Shown here piece by piece: positions 35,912 to 43,722 of a stretch of 58,029 bases of DNA (position 1 is its first letter; each line of letters opens with the position of its first letter). Both the position numbers and the translations under genes were made by a program. Origin of the DNA: a bacterium (GTDB taxonomy: Bacteria > Zhuqueibacterota > QNDG01 > DTFT01); the NCBI GenBank assembly GCA_030372965.1, contig JAUCQC010000170.1, forward strand, positions 1-58,029, in the 5' to 3' direction. The notes beneath the pieces were generated by a model. That model searched no databases, had not been told where the DNA came from, and saw only the letters and a program-made list of their open reading frames with translations.

Positions 35912-37380
35912 AAGTCCCGCCGCGTGGCGCCGCTCTCCTGCTTTTTCTGCTTGCCGTTCCTTCGTCCGGCCGCTCACCGATGTCCTTCCGTTCCGTCGTG
36001 CTTCGGTTCGGCGGTCCCGCGTCTCTTCCGGTGAACGCGGACGCGGACGGGGACGGATGGGCCGACCTGACCGTGGCGTGGCGCGGCCCCGAAGACCCGG
36101 CCGGAACCCTGGCGTTTTTCCGGAACCGGCACGGTTCCTTCGTTTCCACGCCCGATTCATCCATGCTCCTGCCCGCGGACGCGGTTCTTTTCGATCGGGT
36201 CCCCGGGCCCGGGGGCCTCGGATCATCGATCCGGATACTGACTCCGTCCGGTGTCCGTTCCGGCCGCTTTGGGGAATCCGGGCTCTCCGGGTTTTCGACG
36301 GACACGGTTTTCACGGTGCGCGCCGCGTTCCCCGGAACCGCAGCGGACCGGCCCGCGGCATGGCCCTTTGCCTCCGCGCTGTCCGGACCCGGGGATCCGA
36401 TTTTTATCATCCCCGCGGAGGACGGTCTCCGTTTTTTCAGCCCCGGACGGCCCGAATTGGCGGACTCCGGTGCGATCCCGGGCGGTTTCCGACTGTTCCG
36501 CTCCGCGATCCGGTCCGGGGCGCCAGTTTATTCGTTCAGCCTTCCGGTTCCGGCCCCCTGCGACTGGGATGGGGACGGGACAGGAGACGCGGTCCTGACA
36601 CTCGACGGCGACGCCGCGTTGATCTTCCGCGACAGCGCTTCGGTCCGAAGCGACGCAGAGCCCGCGTTCGAGTCCGGATGGGGCGGAGACCCTGCCGGCC
36701 GCCGTCGAAACCGGGATTATGAATTCCGGGATTTCAACGCGGACGGACTCACCGACGTGCTGGTCATCGAAGCCCCGGCCCAGGGGCTCCTCACGCCGCC
36801 GGGGTGGGCGCGCCTGCACCTCAACCGAAAATCCGGATGGGATCCGGCTCCGGATCAGGTTCTGGTGCGGAACCGTTTCTTCGGGGACCGGGCCGTCGCG
36901 GATTTCAACGGCGACGGCCGGCCGGATCTGTGCCTCGTTTCCCTGGAATCGAGCCCCGCGGACATCATCCGGTACGGCATGACGCGGCGCGTGCGGAACC
37001 GTTTTGATTTTCACTTCTGCCCGCCCGACGGCCGGTTTGACCCGAAACCCGACCGGTCCGTGACCGTCGCGTTCAACCGCACCCTGTCCGCGCTTTTTTC
37101 GGAACCGCTCGTCGTCCGGCCGTTTGCCGGAGATTTCGACGGGGACGGAAGGGATGATGTCGGGCTGTGGGCTTCTGAGGACGAATTGCGTCTCATTCCG
37201 GCCGGAGCCAGGGGCCCGATGGACGTCCGGCAAACCGCGCGTCTCCGGTTTCCGAGAACGGATCATGTCCGCATCGGGGACCTGAACCGCGACGGATGTT
37301 CCGATCTCGTGCTGTGCTACCCGGACGGGCCTCCGGAACCGTCCTGCGTGCTGCTTCTCAGCGCGGGCGGGGACAGGTGA
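35908..37380 (+). CDS. Exported FG-GAP/VCBS repeat protein
   Basis: This 490-residue exported protein has signal peptide MKVPPRGAALLLFLLAVPSSG. It contains six calcium-binding DxDGDxxxD-type motifs spread along its length: NADADGDGWADLTV, CDWDGDGTGDAVL, RDFNADGLTDVLV, ADFNGDGRPDLCL, GDFDGDGRDDVGL and GDLNRDGCSDLVL. This is the FG-GAP/VCBS pattern of beta-propeller proteins. No sorting module is present at the C-terminus, unlike the other secreted proteins here. The ORF track starts at 35764, inside the phosphoesterase; ATG 35908 overlaps its stop. Its last codon overlaps the GTG of the Omp85 gene. It is probably a periplasmic or surface propeller partnered with that barrel. Confidence 0.88.
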   Translation: MKVPPRGAALLLFLLAVPSSGRSPMSFRSVVLRFGGPASLPVNADADGDGWADLTVAWRGPEDPAGTLAFFRNRHGSFVSTPDSSMLLPADAVLFDRVPGPGGLGSSIRILTPSGVRSGRFGESGLSGFSTDTVFTVRAAFPGTAADRPAAWPFASALSGPGDPIFIIPAEDGLRFFSPGRPELADSGAIPGGFRLFRSAIRSGAPVYSFSLPVPAPCDWDGDGTGDAVLTLDGDAALIFRDSASVRSDAEPAFESGWGGDPAGRRRNRDYEFRDFNADGLTDVLVIEAPAQGLLTPPGWARLHLNRKSGWDPAPDQVLVRNRFFGDRAVADFNGDGRPDLCLVSLESSPADIIRYGMTRRVRNRFDFHFCPPDGRFDPKPDRSVTVAFNRTLSALFSEPLVVRPFAGDFDGDGRDDVGLWASEDELRLIPAGARGPMDVRQTARLRFPRTDHVRIGDLNRDGCSDLVLCYPDGPPEPSCVLLLSAGGDR

Positions 37381-38675
37381 CACGCGCCGAATTTCATTTT
37401 CACCGTTTTACCCCGTTCCGGTCGGGGCTGGTTTTCGCGCTTGGTTGCATGCTTGCGGCTTCGGGCGTTTCACGGGCCTGGGAGGCAGACGGATCCGATC
37501 CATCCCGGCCGGCTGTTTTTCTGTACGGGAACAGCCACACGGCCGGGTTCGTCGTGCTCCGCGAGATGACGGATATCCCTTCCGGTGTTCCGCCCGCGCC
37601 CTGGCTGAAGAGAAAAGCGGACCAGCTGGAACGCATCGGACCCTTCCGGACCGCGGTGGTGGTGGCGGTGCGGGATTCAACGGGCCCGGTCCCGCGTCTG
37701 GCCGTCCTGCTCAGGGAGAAAGGGCGCTGGTCGATCGACCCGGCCCTGTCCTATGACGGCATTTTCGGGTGGACCGCGGGTCTGGCCGCGGTCCGGTCCA
37801 ATCTGTTCGGCCGGAACCAGAGGCTCAGGGCCGGATTCAGGACCGGCGGCCTGGACAAGGCCGGGATTTCCTGGACCGATCCATGGTTCGGCGGCCGTCT
37901 CCGGCTGTTCGCGGAGATGGAAGCCGGCCACGCTTCCTATCCCTACCGGTATCCGGACTACAGGCCTGTTTTCCGCGTGGTCTCGAACTCGGCTTCGGCC
38001 GCGCTGGGCCGCGGTTTCGGCCCCGCGCTCCGCGCGGGCTACCGCCGGACCTGGGAGAACGCGGAAGCAGGCGATCCCGCGGCCCTGGTTTCCGGAGGAG
38101 GGAAAGACCGGTTCGTTTCGGACGAATGGTTTATGCGCTGGGATATCCGCGACAGGCCCGAGTATCCCATGTCCGGCCTGTTCGCGGAAGCGGGCAGGCA
38201 ATGGACGGAGGAAACCGGATCCGGCAGGCGTTTCAGCCGCTCCTATTTCGACTGCCGGGCGTACGCGCCCGCGGCCGCGGGGGCGCGTCTCGCGCTGCAG
38301 GCCTCGGGTCAGTTTCTGGACGGGCGCGTGCCCGTGGTCAAGCGGCTCCACTGGGGCGGGTCGAGCACCCTCCGCGGATACGACAGCGGCATTCTCGCCG
38401 GCGACCGCCTGCTGGCGTTCTGCGCGGAAATGCGCTTCCCCGTTCTGCTGGAGCCCGATGTGCTCGGCGCCCGGAACGCGGGCGTCTTCGGCGTCTTTTT
38501 CGCGGACTGCGCCTCGATCCGCTTCTCGGAGAAATCCCGCAATCCCGCGCCGAACGCCGGCGCGGCCGGAGCCGGCTTTCACTTCGTCTGGGACACCATC
38601 GTTCTCCGGGCGGAGTGGGGCGTGCGCGCGGACGGGGGCCTTTTCGTGACGTCGGCGTCGGGGGTGAAGTTTTGA
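37377..38675 (+). CDS. Omp85-family outer-membrane protein with one POTRA domain
   Basis: This 432-residue protein begins at GTG 37377, overlapping the FG-GAP stop (GTGA). After a signal region (about 14-32) there is one POTRA-like domain with the family opening FLYGNSHTAGFVVLREMTDIPSG (about 44-66). A short beta-barrel of the bacterial surface antigen type follows. The barrel contains the conserved strand motif HWGGSSTLRGYDSGILAGDRLL, whose RGY lies on loop L6. Normal BamA has five POTRA domains and about 800 residues, so this is a minimal member. Omp85 proteins insert or translocate proteins across the outer membrane; the cargo might be the co-encoded exported proteins. Confidence 0.85.
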   Translation: MTRAEFHFHRFTPFRSGLVFALGCMLAASGVSRAWEADGSDPSRPAVFLYGNSHTAGFVVLREMTDIPSGVPPAPWLKRKADQLERIGPFRTAVVVAVRDSTGPVPRLAVLLREKGRWSIDPALSYDGIFGWTAGLAAVRSNLFGRNQRLRAGFRTGGLDKAGISWTDPWFGGRLRLFAEMEAGHASYPYRYPDYRPVFRVVSNSASAALGRGFGPALRAGYRRTWENAEAGDPAALVSGGGKDRFVSDEWFMRWDIRDRPEYPMSGLFAEAGRQWTEETGSGRRFSRSYFDCRAYAPAAAGARLALQASGQFLDGRVPVVKRLHWGGSSTLRGYDSGILAGDRLLAFCAEMRFPVLLEPDVLGARNAGVFGVFFADCASIRFSEKSRNPAPNAGAAGAGFHFVWDTIVLRAEWGVRADGGLFVTSASGVKF

Positions 38676-38899
38676 CAAAAACAGGATATTCCATCAACGA
38701 TTGAAGATCGGCGATTTCAGAGAGTTCGAATAAACGGAGTCCCGTTGGTTTTCAATCTGAGATCCGCATTCCGCTGACGCGGACTTCCGGCCGGACGGCC
38801 TGCAGTCCGCAATCGTCGGTCTGGGATTCACGCGGAGAAGACCGATCCCGGGTGCGGGATCGCGGATCGTTGATCCGGGTTCCAATCGGAGAAAGCCAT

Positions 38900-39637
38900 A
38901 TGGCGCACATCGAGTTCTTCTATGCCCCCCCGGGGGGGATCGCCGGGGATGAGATCCGCTTTCCTCCGGACGAGTCGAAGCACATCGCCGTGGTCCTGCG
39001 GCATCGGGTTGGGGACACGGTATGGGCCGCGGACGGCGCCGGGACGGCGCATGAAGTCACGCTGGTTTCCGTGGGCCGCAGGGAGGTGAGGGGCCGCATA
39101 CTCCGGTCCGAAAGGGGGGCGGGCGAACCCGCGACCGCGGTCACGCTGGCGGCCGGTGTGCTGAAAGGCGACCGTTTCGACTGGCTCGTCGAAAAAGCGG
39201 TGGAACTCGGGGTTTCCCGCGTCGCTCCATTCCTTTCCCAGGGGTCGGCCGTGGGAAGCCCGTCCTCGGCCAAGACCGAGCGATGGCGGAAGATCGCGCT
39301 CGCGGCCATGAAGCAGAGCGGACGGTGCTTGATGCCCGAGATCGAGGAGGCGGTTCAGCTGGAGACGGTTATCCGGCGCGCGGCGAACCACGAACTCCGC
39401 GTCGCCGCGCACGCGGGTCCGGACTGCGTTTCCCTGCGGGACGCGGTGCGCGTCGTTCCGTCCCCGGTGAGGCGGAGCTTTCTGGTCACAGGGCCCGAGG
39501 GCGGATTCTTTCCGGGCGAAATCGAGGCGCTCAGGCGCGCGGGATTCGCGATCGTGTCGCTGGGGCCCCGCCGCCTGCGGGCCGAGACCGCGGCACTGGC
39601 CCTGCTGGCGCAGACGTTCGCGCTGACCGGGGAATGA
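38900..39637 (+). CDS. rsmE: 16S rRNA (uracil-1498-N3)-methyltransferase
   Basis: This 245-residue SPOUT methyltransferase modifies U1498 of 16S rRNA. It has the N-terminal PUA-like region (DEIRFPPDESKHIAVVLRHRVGDTV) and family motifs LAAGVLKGDRFDWLVEKAVELGV, ERWRKIALAAMKQSGR, the SAM-binding knot segment LVTGPEGGFFPGEIEA and SLGPRRLRAETAALALLA. The ORF track starts at 38852; ATG 38900 with GGAGA seven bases upstream begins the conserved region. It follows 224 bp of intergenic DNA with no recognised gene and is transcribed alone or with what follows. Confidence 0.95.
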   Translation: MAHIEFFYAPPGGIAGDEIRFPPDESKHIAVVLRHRVGDTVWAADGAGTAHEVTLVSVGRREVRGRILRSERGAGEPATAVTLAAGVLKGDRFDWLVEKAVELGVSRVAPFLSQGSAVGSPSSAKTERWRKIALAAMKQSGRCLMPEIEEAVQLETVIRRAANHELRVAAHAGPDCVSLRDAVRVVPSPVRRSFLVTGPEGGFFPGEIEALRRAGFAIVSLGPRRLRAETAALALLAQTFALTGE

Positions 39638-39723
39638 CGCGGGGAGGATCCGCGGCCCGGCCGCTTGGATTCGCGGTGAACCCTGGAGGCGAGTCCCCCG
39701 TTGAATCTGTCAGCGAGCGCATC

Positions 39724-39853
39724 CCCCGCCGCTTGCGGCGGGGTAAGCGAGCGAATATAAAATGATTTCTTCTCTACAGATAGAAGATTCCCCGGCTTCG
39801 CCGGACCAAGCAACAAGATTTTATCGAATTGAAGGCCCGCGGCTTGCCGCGGG
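39724..39853 (+). repeat. Cluster of three GC-rich hairpins
   Basis: In the 379-bp gap between rsmE and the GlsB-like gene lie three perfect hairpins. CCCCGCCGC-TT-GCGGCGGGG is at 39724-39743, CCGGC-TTC-GCCGG at 39792-39804 and CCCGCGGC-TT-GCCGCGGG at 39836-39853. AT-rich spacers separate them. The rest of the gap holds the downstream promoter; no gene is visible. Confidence 0.7.
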
Positions 39854-39900
39854 GAGCTTCAACCGCGCGCTTTGCCGCGTCTGAATTGTTTAAAACCGGC

Positions 39901-39929
39901 TTGATTCCCGAACGCGGATGCGTTATATT
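39901..39929 (+). promoter_or_regulatory. Sigma70-type promoter of the GlsB/YeaQ-like gene
   Basis: TTGATT (39901-39906), 17 bases, then TATATT (39924-39929), about 80 bp before the gene's AGGAGG and ATG. Confidence 0.7.
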
Positions 39930-40016
39930 TGAGCCGGATAGGATCGCGCAGTCCGCGGTCGCTGTCCGGTCGGTTCGCTTCGAAACGAATGTGTCCTGAC
40001 CCAAGAGGAGGAAGAG

Positions 40017-40268
40017 ATGAAAAAGGCGCTCTACGTCATCGGCATCGGACTGCTGGTCGGAGTGGTTGCCCGCATTCTGCTTCCGGGAGTGGATCCCATG
40101 GGGTGGTTCGGCACCCTGATCGTGGGCGTACTGGGATCCCTGCTGGGCGGTTGGATCAGTAAAAAGGTGGGGAAACCGGTCACCCAGGGCAAGCTGGACT
40201 GGAAAAGTTTCGGTTTCATGGTTCTCGGCGCGGTGATTCTGCTCATTGTGATCCGCATGCTCTTTTAG
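40017..40268 (+). CDS. GlsB/YeaQ/YmgE family stress-response membrane protein
   Basis: This 83-residue protein consists of three hydrophobic helices (about 4-22, 27-46, 64-82) with the glycine-rich pattern of the GlsB/YeaQ family: [19 protein letters not shown]. The members are small inner-membrane proteins induced by stress in several bacteria; their molecular role is unknown. A consensus-like AGGAGG precedes ATG 40017. The gene has its own promoter and a strong terminator hairpin, so it is transcribed as a single gene. Confidence 0.9.
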   Translation: MKKALYVIGIGLLVGVVARILLPGVDPMGWFGTLIVGVLGSLLGGWISKKVGKPVTQGKLDWKSFGFMVLGAVILLIVIRMLF

Positions 40269-40302
40269 TTCCGCATATTGGGTTCCATCCGGTCGGTTAT
40301 CG

Positions 40303-40350
40303 GGGGATCCGGGTCCGGGAATGCTTTCGCGGATCCGGATCCCCTTTGTT
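40303..40350 (+). terminator. Terminator hairpin after the GlsB/YeaQ-like gene
   Basis: GGGGATCCGGGTCCG (40303-40317) pairs with CGGATCCGGATCCCC (40330-40344), with one G-T pair, followed by TTTGTT. Confidence 0.7.
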
Positions 40351-40384
40351 GCGTCCTTCGCGCTTCTCCGTCCGGTCTTATTGT

Positions 40385-40412
40385 TTGACAAACCCGTGAA
40401 AGTCCCTATATT
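40385..40412 (+). promoter_or_regulatory. Sigma70-type promoter of the SDR epimerase gene
   Basis: TTGACA (40385-40390), 16 bases, then TATATT (40407-40412), 31 bp before ATG 40443. Confidence 0.8.
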
Positions 40413-40442
40413 CATTCTTGCTTTCATCCGAAAGGGGATGTC

Positions 40443-41432
40443 ATGAAGGTTCTGTTCGTCGGCGGGACGGGCGTCATCAGCTCGGCCAGCACGGCCCTGG
40501 CCGCGGAACGCGGCATGCGCCTGACCCTTCTCAACCGGGGTCAGACGAGCCGTCCGGTCCCGGCCGGAGTGGAAACGCTGCAGGCGGACATCCGCAACTC
40601 CGCGTCCGTGGAGGCTGTCCTGTCCGGACGGACTTTCGACGCCGTGGTGGACTGGGTCTGCTTCACGCCCGGGCATGCCGAAACCGACCTGCGGCTGTTC
40701 GCCGGAAGGACCGGACAGTTCGTGTTCATCAGCTCCGCCTCCGCGTACCAGACCCCTCCGTCGCATCTGCCGGTGACGGAATCCACGCCCCTGGTCAATC
40801 CGGTCTGGGCCTATTCGCGGAACAAGATCGCGTGCGAGGAAATTTTCATGAAGGCGCACCGGGACGACCGGTTTCCGGTCACCATCGTGCGGCCTTCCCA
40901 CACCTATGACCGCACTCTCCTGCCCACGCACGGCCGGTACACGGACATCGACCGCATGCGCAGGGGAAAGAAGGTCGTGGTCCACGGGGACGGTTCCTCC
41001 CTTTGGACGCTCACGCATCACGCGGATTTCGCGGTCGGCCTGGTCGGCCTGCTGGGCAACCCGCAGGCCCTGGGCGAGGCGTTCCACATCACCTCGGATG
41101 AATCCCTGACTTGGAACCAGATCGTGGGGATTCTCGGCAGGGCGGCCGGCGCGGAGCCGAAAATCACGCACATTCCTTCGGAACTCATCGCCGCGTACTT
41201 TCCGGACTGGGGCGACAGCCTGCTCGGGGACAAGACGCACAGCATGATTTTCGACAATTCGAAGATCCGCCGGCTGGTTCCGGATTTCAATCCCTCGATT
41301 CCGTTCGCGCGTGGAGCGGAGGAGATACTCGCCTGGTACGACGGGGATCCGAAACGGCGGCAGTCGGACCCGGATTACGAACGGACGCTCGACCGCATGA
41401 TCGCGGCGTACGAAGCGGCTTTTCCGAAATAA
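40443..41432 (+). CDS. NAD-dependent epimerase/dehydratase (extended SDR)
   Basis: This 329-residue extended short-chain dehydrogenase has a nucleotide-binding loop VLFVGGTGVISSAS (a variant of the usual GGTGFIG), then FVFISSASAYQT, the catalytic tyrosine and lysine in AYSRNKIACEE, and VTIVRPSHTYD. A C-terminal substrate domain follows, with GEAFHITSDESLTWNQIV. The pattern resembles CSP41-like and NDP-sugar epimerase relatives; the substrate is unknown. It has its own strong promoter and an AAAGGGGA ribosome site before ATG 40443. The following GTTCCGGGTTC inverted repeat with a T-run may terminate it before the YchF-like gene. Confidence 0.9.
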   Translation: MKVLFVGGTGVISSASTALAAERGMRLTLLNRGQTSRPVPAGVETLQADIRNSASVEAVLSGRTFDAVVDWVCFTPGHAETDLRLFAGRTGQFVFISSASAYQTPPSHLPVTESTPLVNPVWAYSRNKIACEEIFMKAHRDDRFPVTIVRPSHTYDRTLLPTHGRYTDIDRMRRGKKVVVHGDGSSLWTLTHHADFAVGLVGLLGNPQALGEAFHITSDESLTWNQIVGILGRAAGAEPKITHIPSELIAAYFPDWGDSLLGDKTHSMIFDNSKIRRLVPDFNPSIPFARGAEEILAWYDGDPKRRQSDPDYERTLDRMIAAYEAAFPK

Positions 41433-41443
41433 CCCTGTTCCGC

Positions 41444-41516
41444 GTTCCGGGTTCCGCGTTCCGAGTCATCAAACCCTCTCAACCCGGAACTCGTCACTCC
41501 GAACCCGGAACTTTTT
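41444..41516 (+). terminator. Inverted GTTCCGGGTTC repeat with T-run
   Basis: GTTCCGGGTTC (41444-41454) is the exact reverse complement of GAACCCGGAAC (41501-41511), which is followed by TTTTT. The 46-base loop is long, so termination is plausible but not certain. Confidence 0.4.
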
Positions 41517-41528
41517 CAAGGAGGCATT

Positions 41529-42569
41529 GTGAAGCTTGGCATCATCGGCCTGTCGATGTGCGGAAAGAACACGCTGTTCGAGGCGCTGACCAAAACAGCG
41601 TCCCCCGCGGAATCCAGAATGGAGAACCGCATGGCTTCGGTGCGTGTTCCGGACATGCGAATCGACACGCTGAGCGGCATGTACCGGCCGAAGAAAACCA
41701 CCTACGCGGTCATCGATTACTTTCTGCCCGGCCGGGGCGTGTCGCCCGACGAAAAAAACCGCGAGCAGTCCATGTGGAACAAGGTGCGCGATTCAGACGC
41801 GCTGATCCACGTGGTGCGGAATTTCGATGGCGGCGGTTTCGGCCCGCCCGATCCGGCCGCAGACTTCCGCAAGCTCGACGAGGAGCTGATCTTCGCGGAC
41901 CTGGTCGTCGCGGACAAGCGGCTGGAGCGGCTCGACGCGGATCTGAAGAAAAACCGCAAAATCGACGCGGCCGAGCACGGCCTCGTGAAGGAATGCAAGG
42001 CGGTGCTGGATTCGGGACAGCCTCTCCGCAGGCGGCCGGATCTGGCCTCGGCCCCGCTCCTCCGCGGATTCACCTTCCTCTCCGCCAAGCCGGTTCTGGC
42101 GGTTCTGAACTCGGCCGACCAGGGGGACTGCTCGGCCGCGGGTTTCGAGTCCGCGACCGGCGAGCGCGGCCTGATCATACGGGGCAAGGTCGAACGGGAG
42201 CTGATCCAGATGCCCGAGGCGGAGGCGAAGGAATTTCTGGCGGAGTACGGCATCACGGAATCGGCCATGACCGTGGTGATCCGCGAATCCTACGCCCTCC
42301 TGGGCCTCATGTCCTTCTTCACCGTGGGAGAGGACGAGGTGAGGGCCTGGACCATCCGGACCGGCACCAAGGCCGTGGACGCGGCCGAGGCCATCCACTC
42401 GGACATCAAGAAGGGTTTCATCCGCGCCGAAGTCGTTTCGTATGCGGATCTGACGGCCGCCGGTTCGCACGCCGAGGCGAGAAAGAAGGGGCAGGTGCGG
42501 CTGGAGGGCAGGGAGTACGTGATGCAGGACGGGGACATCGTGGAGTTCAGGTTCAATGTGGGGAAATAA
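41529..42569 (+). CDS. YchF/DUF933-like P-loop GTPase-family protein
   Basis: This 346-residue protein resembles the YchF/Obg-like ATPases and their DUF933 paralogues. A P-loop IIGLSMCGKNTLFEALT begins at residue 5, and a Switch-like segment, YAVIDYFLPGRG, appears later. A C-terminal TGS-like DUF933 region (about 250-345) includes YALLGLMSFFTVGEDEVRAWTIRTGTKA and the closing YVMQDGDIVEFRFNV. The Mg-binding Ser/Thr after the P-loop Lys is Asn14 (GKNT). The base-specificity motif is weak (LNSAD). GTG 41529 is the start, with AAGGAGG upstream. YchF proteins bind ATP and associate with ribosomes or stress control; whether this one binds nucleotide normally is uncertain. Confidence 0.85.
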   Translation: MKLGIIGLSMCGKNTLFEALTKTASPAESRMENRMASVRVPDMRIDTLSGMYRPKKTTYAVIDYFLPGRGVSPDEKNREQSMWNKVRDSDALIHVVRNFDGGGFGPPDPAADFRKLDEELIFADLVVADKRLERLDADLKKNRKIDAAEHGLVKECKAVLDSGQPLRRRPDLASAPLLRGFTFLSAKPVLAVLNSADQGDCSAAGFESATGERGLIIRGKVERELIQMPEAEAKEFLAEYGITESAMTVVIRESYALLGLMSFFTVGEDEVRAWTIRTGTKAVDAAEAIHSDIKKGFIRAEVVSYADLTAAGSHAEARKKGQVRLEGREYVMQDGDIVEFRFNVGK

Positions 42570-42573
42570 TTAG

Positions 42574-42604
42574 AGTTCAAAGTTTAAAGTTCAAAGTTCA
42601 AAGG
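42574..42604 (+). repeat. AGTTCAAAG tandem repeat, left copy
   Basis: AGTTCAAAGTTTAAAGTTCAA and onward is a run of nine-base-like AGTTCAAAG units after the YchF-like stop. Its reverse complement recurs at 42791-42820. Confidence 0.6.
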
Positions 42605-42611
42605 TAAAACA

Positions 42612-42650
42612 AAAAGACGGGGACCTGACTCGAGAAGGTTCCCGTCTTTT
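42612..42650 (+). terminator. Bidirectional intrinsic terminator
   Basis: AAAAGACGGGGACC (42612-42625) pairs with GGTTCCCGTCTTTT (42637-42650), with flanking A and T runs, so it can work in both directions. It lies between the convergent YchF-like gene and the LEA2/SPFH operon. Confidence 0.75.
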
Positions 42651-42721
42651 ATTTTGTGTCATCTGTTTTCATGGTAGGTCCGAAATGCCGACCTCGCAGC
42701 CTTCAAAAAAATAATCTGTTG

Positions 42722-42820
42722 TTTGGTCCCGCACAGCGGGAAGCGAGGCTTTCGGACATTTCCGCGAAAAAGTCCGATAGCCTCGTCCCACTTTGAACCA
42801 TGGACTTTGAACTTTGAACT
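42722..42820 (-). repeat. Palindromes and inverted AGTTCAAAG copy before the LEA2 gene end
   Basis: TTTGGTCCCGC-ACA-GCGGGA (from 42722) resembles a palindrome at about 11188. A second hairpin pairs CGAGGCT-TTCGGAC with GTCCGATAGCCTCG (42744-42785). TTTGAACCATGGACTTTGAA and onward (to 42820) is the inverted partner of the 42574 repeat. Confidence 0.5.
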
Positions 42821-42825
42821 GATTC

Positions 42826-43722
42826 TCACCTCGTCAGCCTGATCCTCTCCGTCAGATCCAGCGGCACGGTCGCTTTCCCGAATTCCGGAAGCGACGTCCC
42901 CACGTCAAGGGACCCGGTCAGTCCGCAGTCCAGTGTCCGGTCACCCGACAGCAGGCCGGCCACGGTCTGTCCCATCTGCAGGAAATTCAAAGACACCGGG
43001 ATCCGGATGGTCTGCTTTCCCTTGGCCGAAACGGACGCGGTTTCGGACGCGGTTCCCGCGGCCCACGACAGCCCGTTCACCTTGAAGTCATACGCCAGTT
43101 TCTGAAGGCCGAACGAGAAGACGTTCGGGTTGGAAACGTTCAGGCTGAGCTCCAGGTCCGCGCCGGTCAATCCCGTCTTTTTCACCTTCAGGGACTGGAT
43201 TTTCACGGACGGGGCCTTCACCGCGGGCAGCCGGCCGGAGAAGGAGGCCGGAACCCGCACCGGGCCGAGGACCGGCACGTCGAAGGACAGGCCGCAGTCG
43301 ATTTTGTAGGACGCGCTGTCCCTCGATTTCATCGCAGCGGCCGCGTTGTAGAGGTCGCGGAAAATCAGGGTCACGGGAATCTGAACCACGCTGCTGCCGC
43401 CGCCGGCAATGGTCTGCCGCGAGGCCTGGTTCCCCTTGAACAGCGAATGGGTTTCAACCTGAAGGTCATAGTCGAAGCCGGAAAGCGGGACCGCGACCGG
43501 GTTCGGATTGGCGACCGCCACGTCGAGCACCAGGTCCGCGGCATCGAACGACAGCCCCGACATCCGGACTCCCCTGACCGACAGCGTCGGCGCCTGCAGA
43601 TTGGCCATCTGCTGGAGCGTCGCGCAGGAGCAGGCGAAAAGCGCGGCGAGCATCCCCGCCGCCCCGGCCGCGCGGAGGAACCGGGACAAACGGTTTCCGT
43701 CCGTCCTGAAAGCGGCGGTCAT
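42826..43722 (-). CDS. LEA type 2 family lipoprotein
   Basis: This 298-residue predicted lipoprotein has lipobox Cys31 in LAALFACSC. It contains two tandem LEA2/WHy-type beta domains (about 45-160 and 170-295). The repeated pattern is LVLDVAVANPNPVAVPLSGFDYDLQV in the first and LELSLNVSNPNVFSFGLQKLAYDFKV in the second, each with the conserved N-P-N. LEA2 domains are linked to desiccation and stress tolerance in plants and occur in bacterial lipoproteins of unknown role. The start overlaps the SPFH gene's stop by four bases (ATGA), so the two are co-translated. Confidence 0.9.
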   Translation of the reverse strand: MTAAFRTDGNRLSRFLRAAGAAGMLAALFACSCATLQQMANLQAPTLSVRGVRMSGLSFDAADLVLDVAVANPNPVAVPLSGFDYDLQVETHSLFKGNQASRQTIAGGGSSVVQIPVTLIFRDLYNAAAAMKSRDSASYKIDCGLSFDVPVLGPVRVPASFSGRLPAVKAPSVKIQSLKVKKTGLTGADLELSLNVSNPNVFSFGLQKLAYDFKVNGLSWAAGTASETASVSAKGKQTIRIPVSLNFLQMGQTVAGLLSGDRTLDCGLTGSLDVGTSLPEFGKATVPLDLTERIRLTR

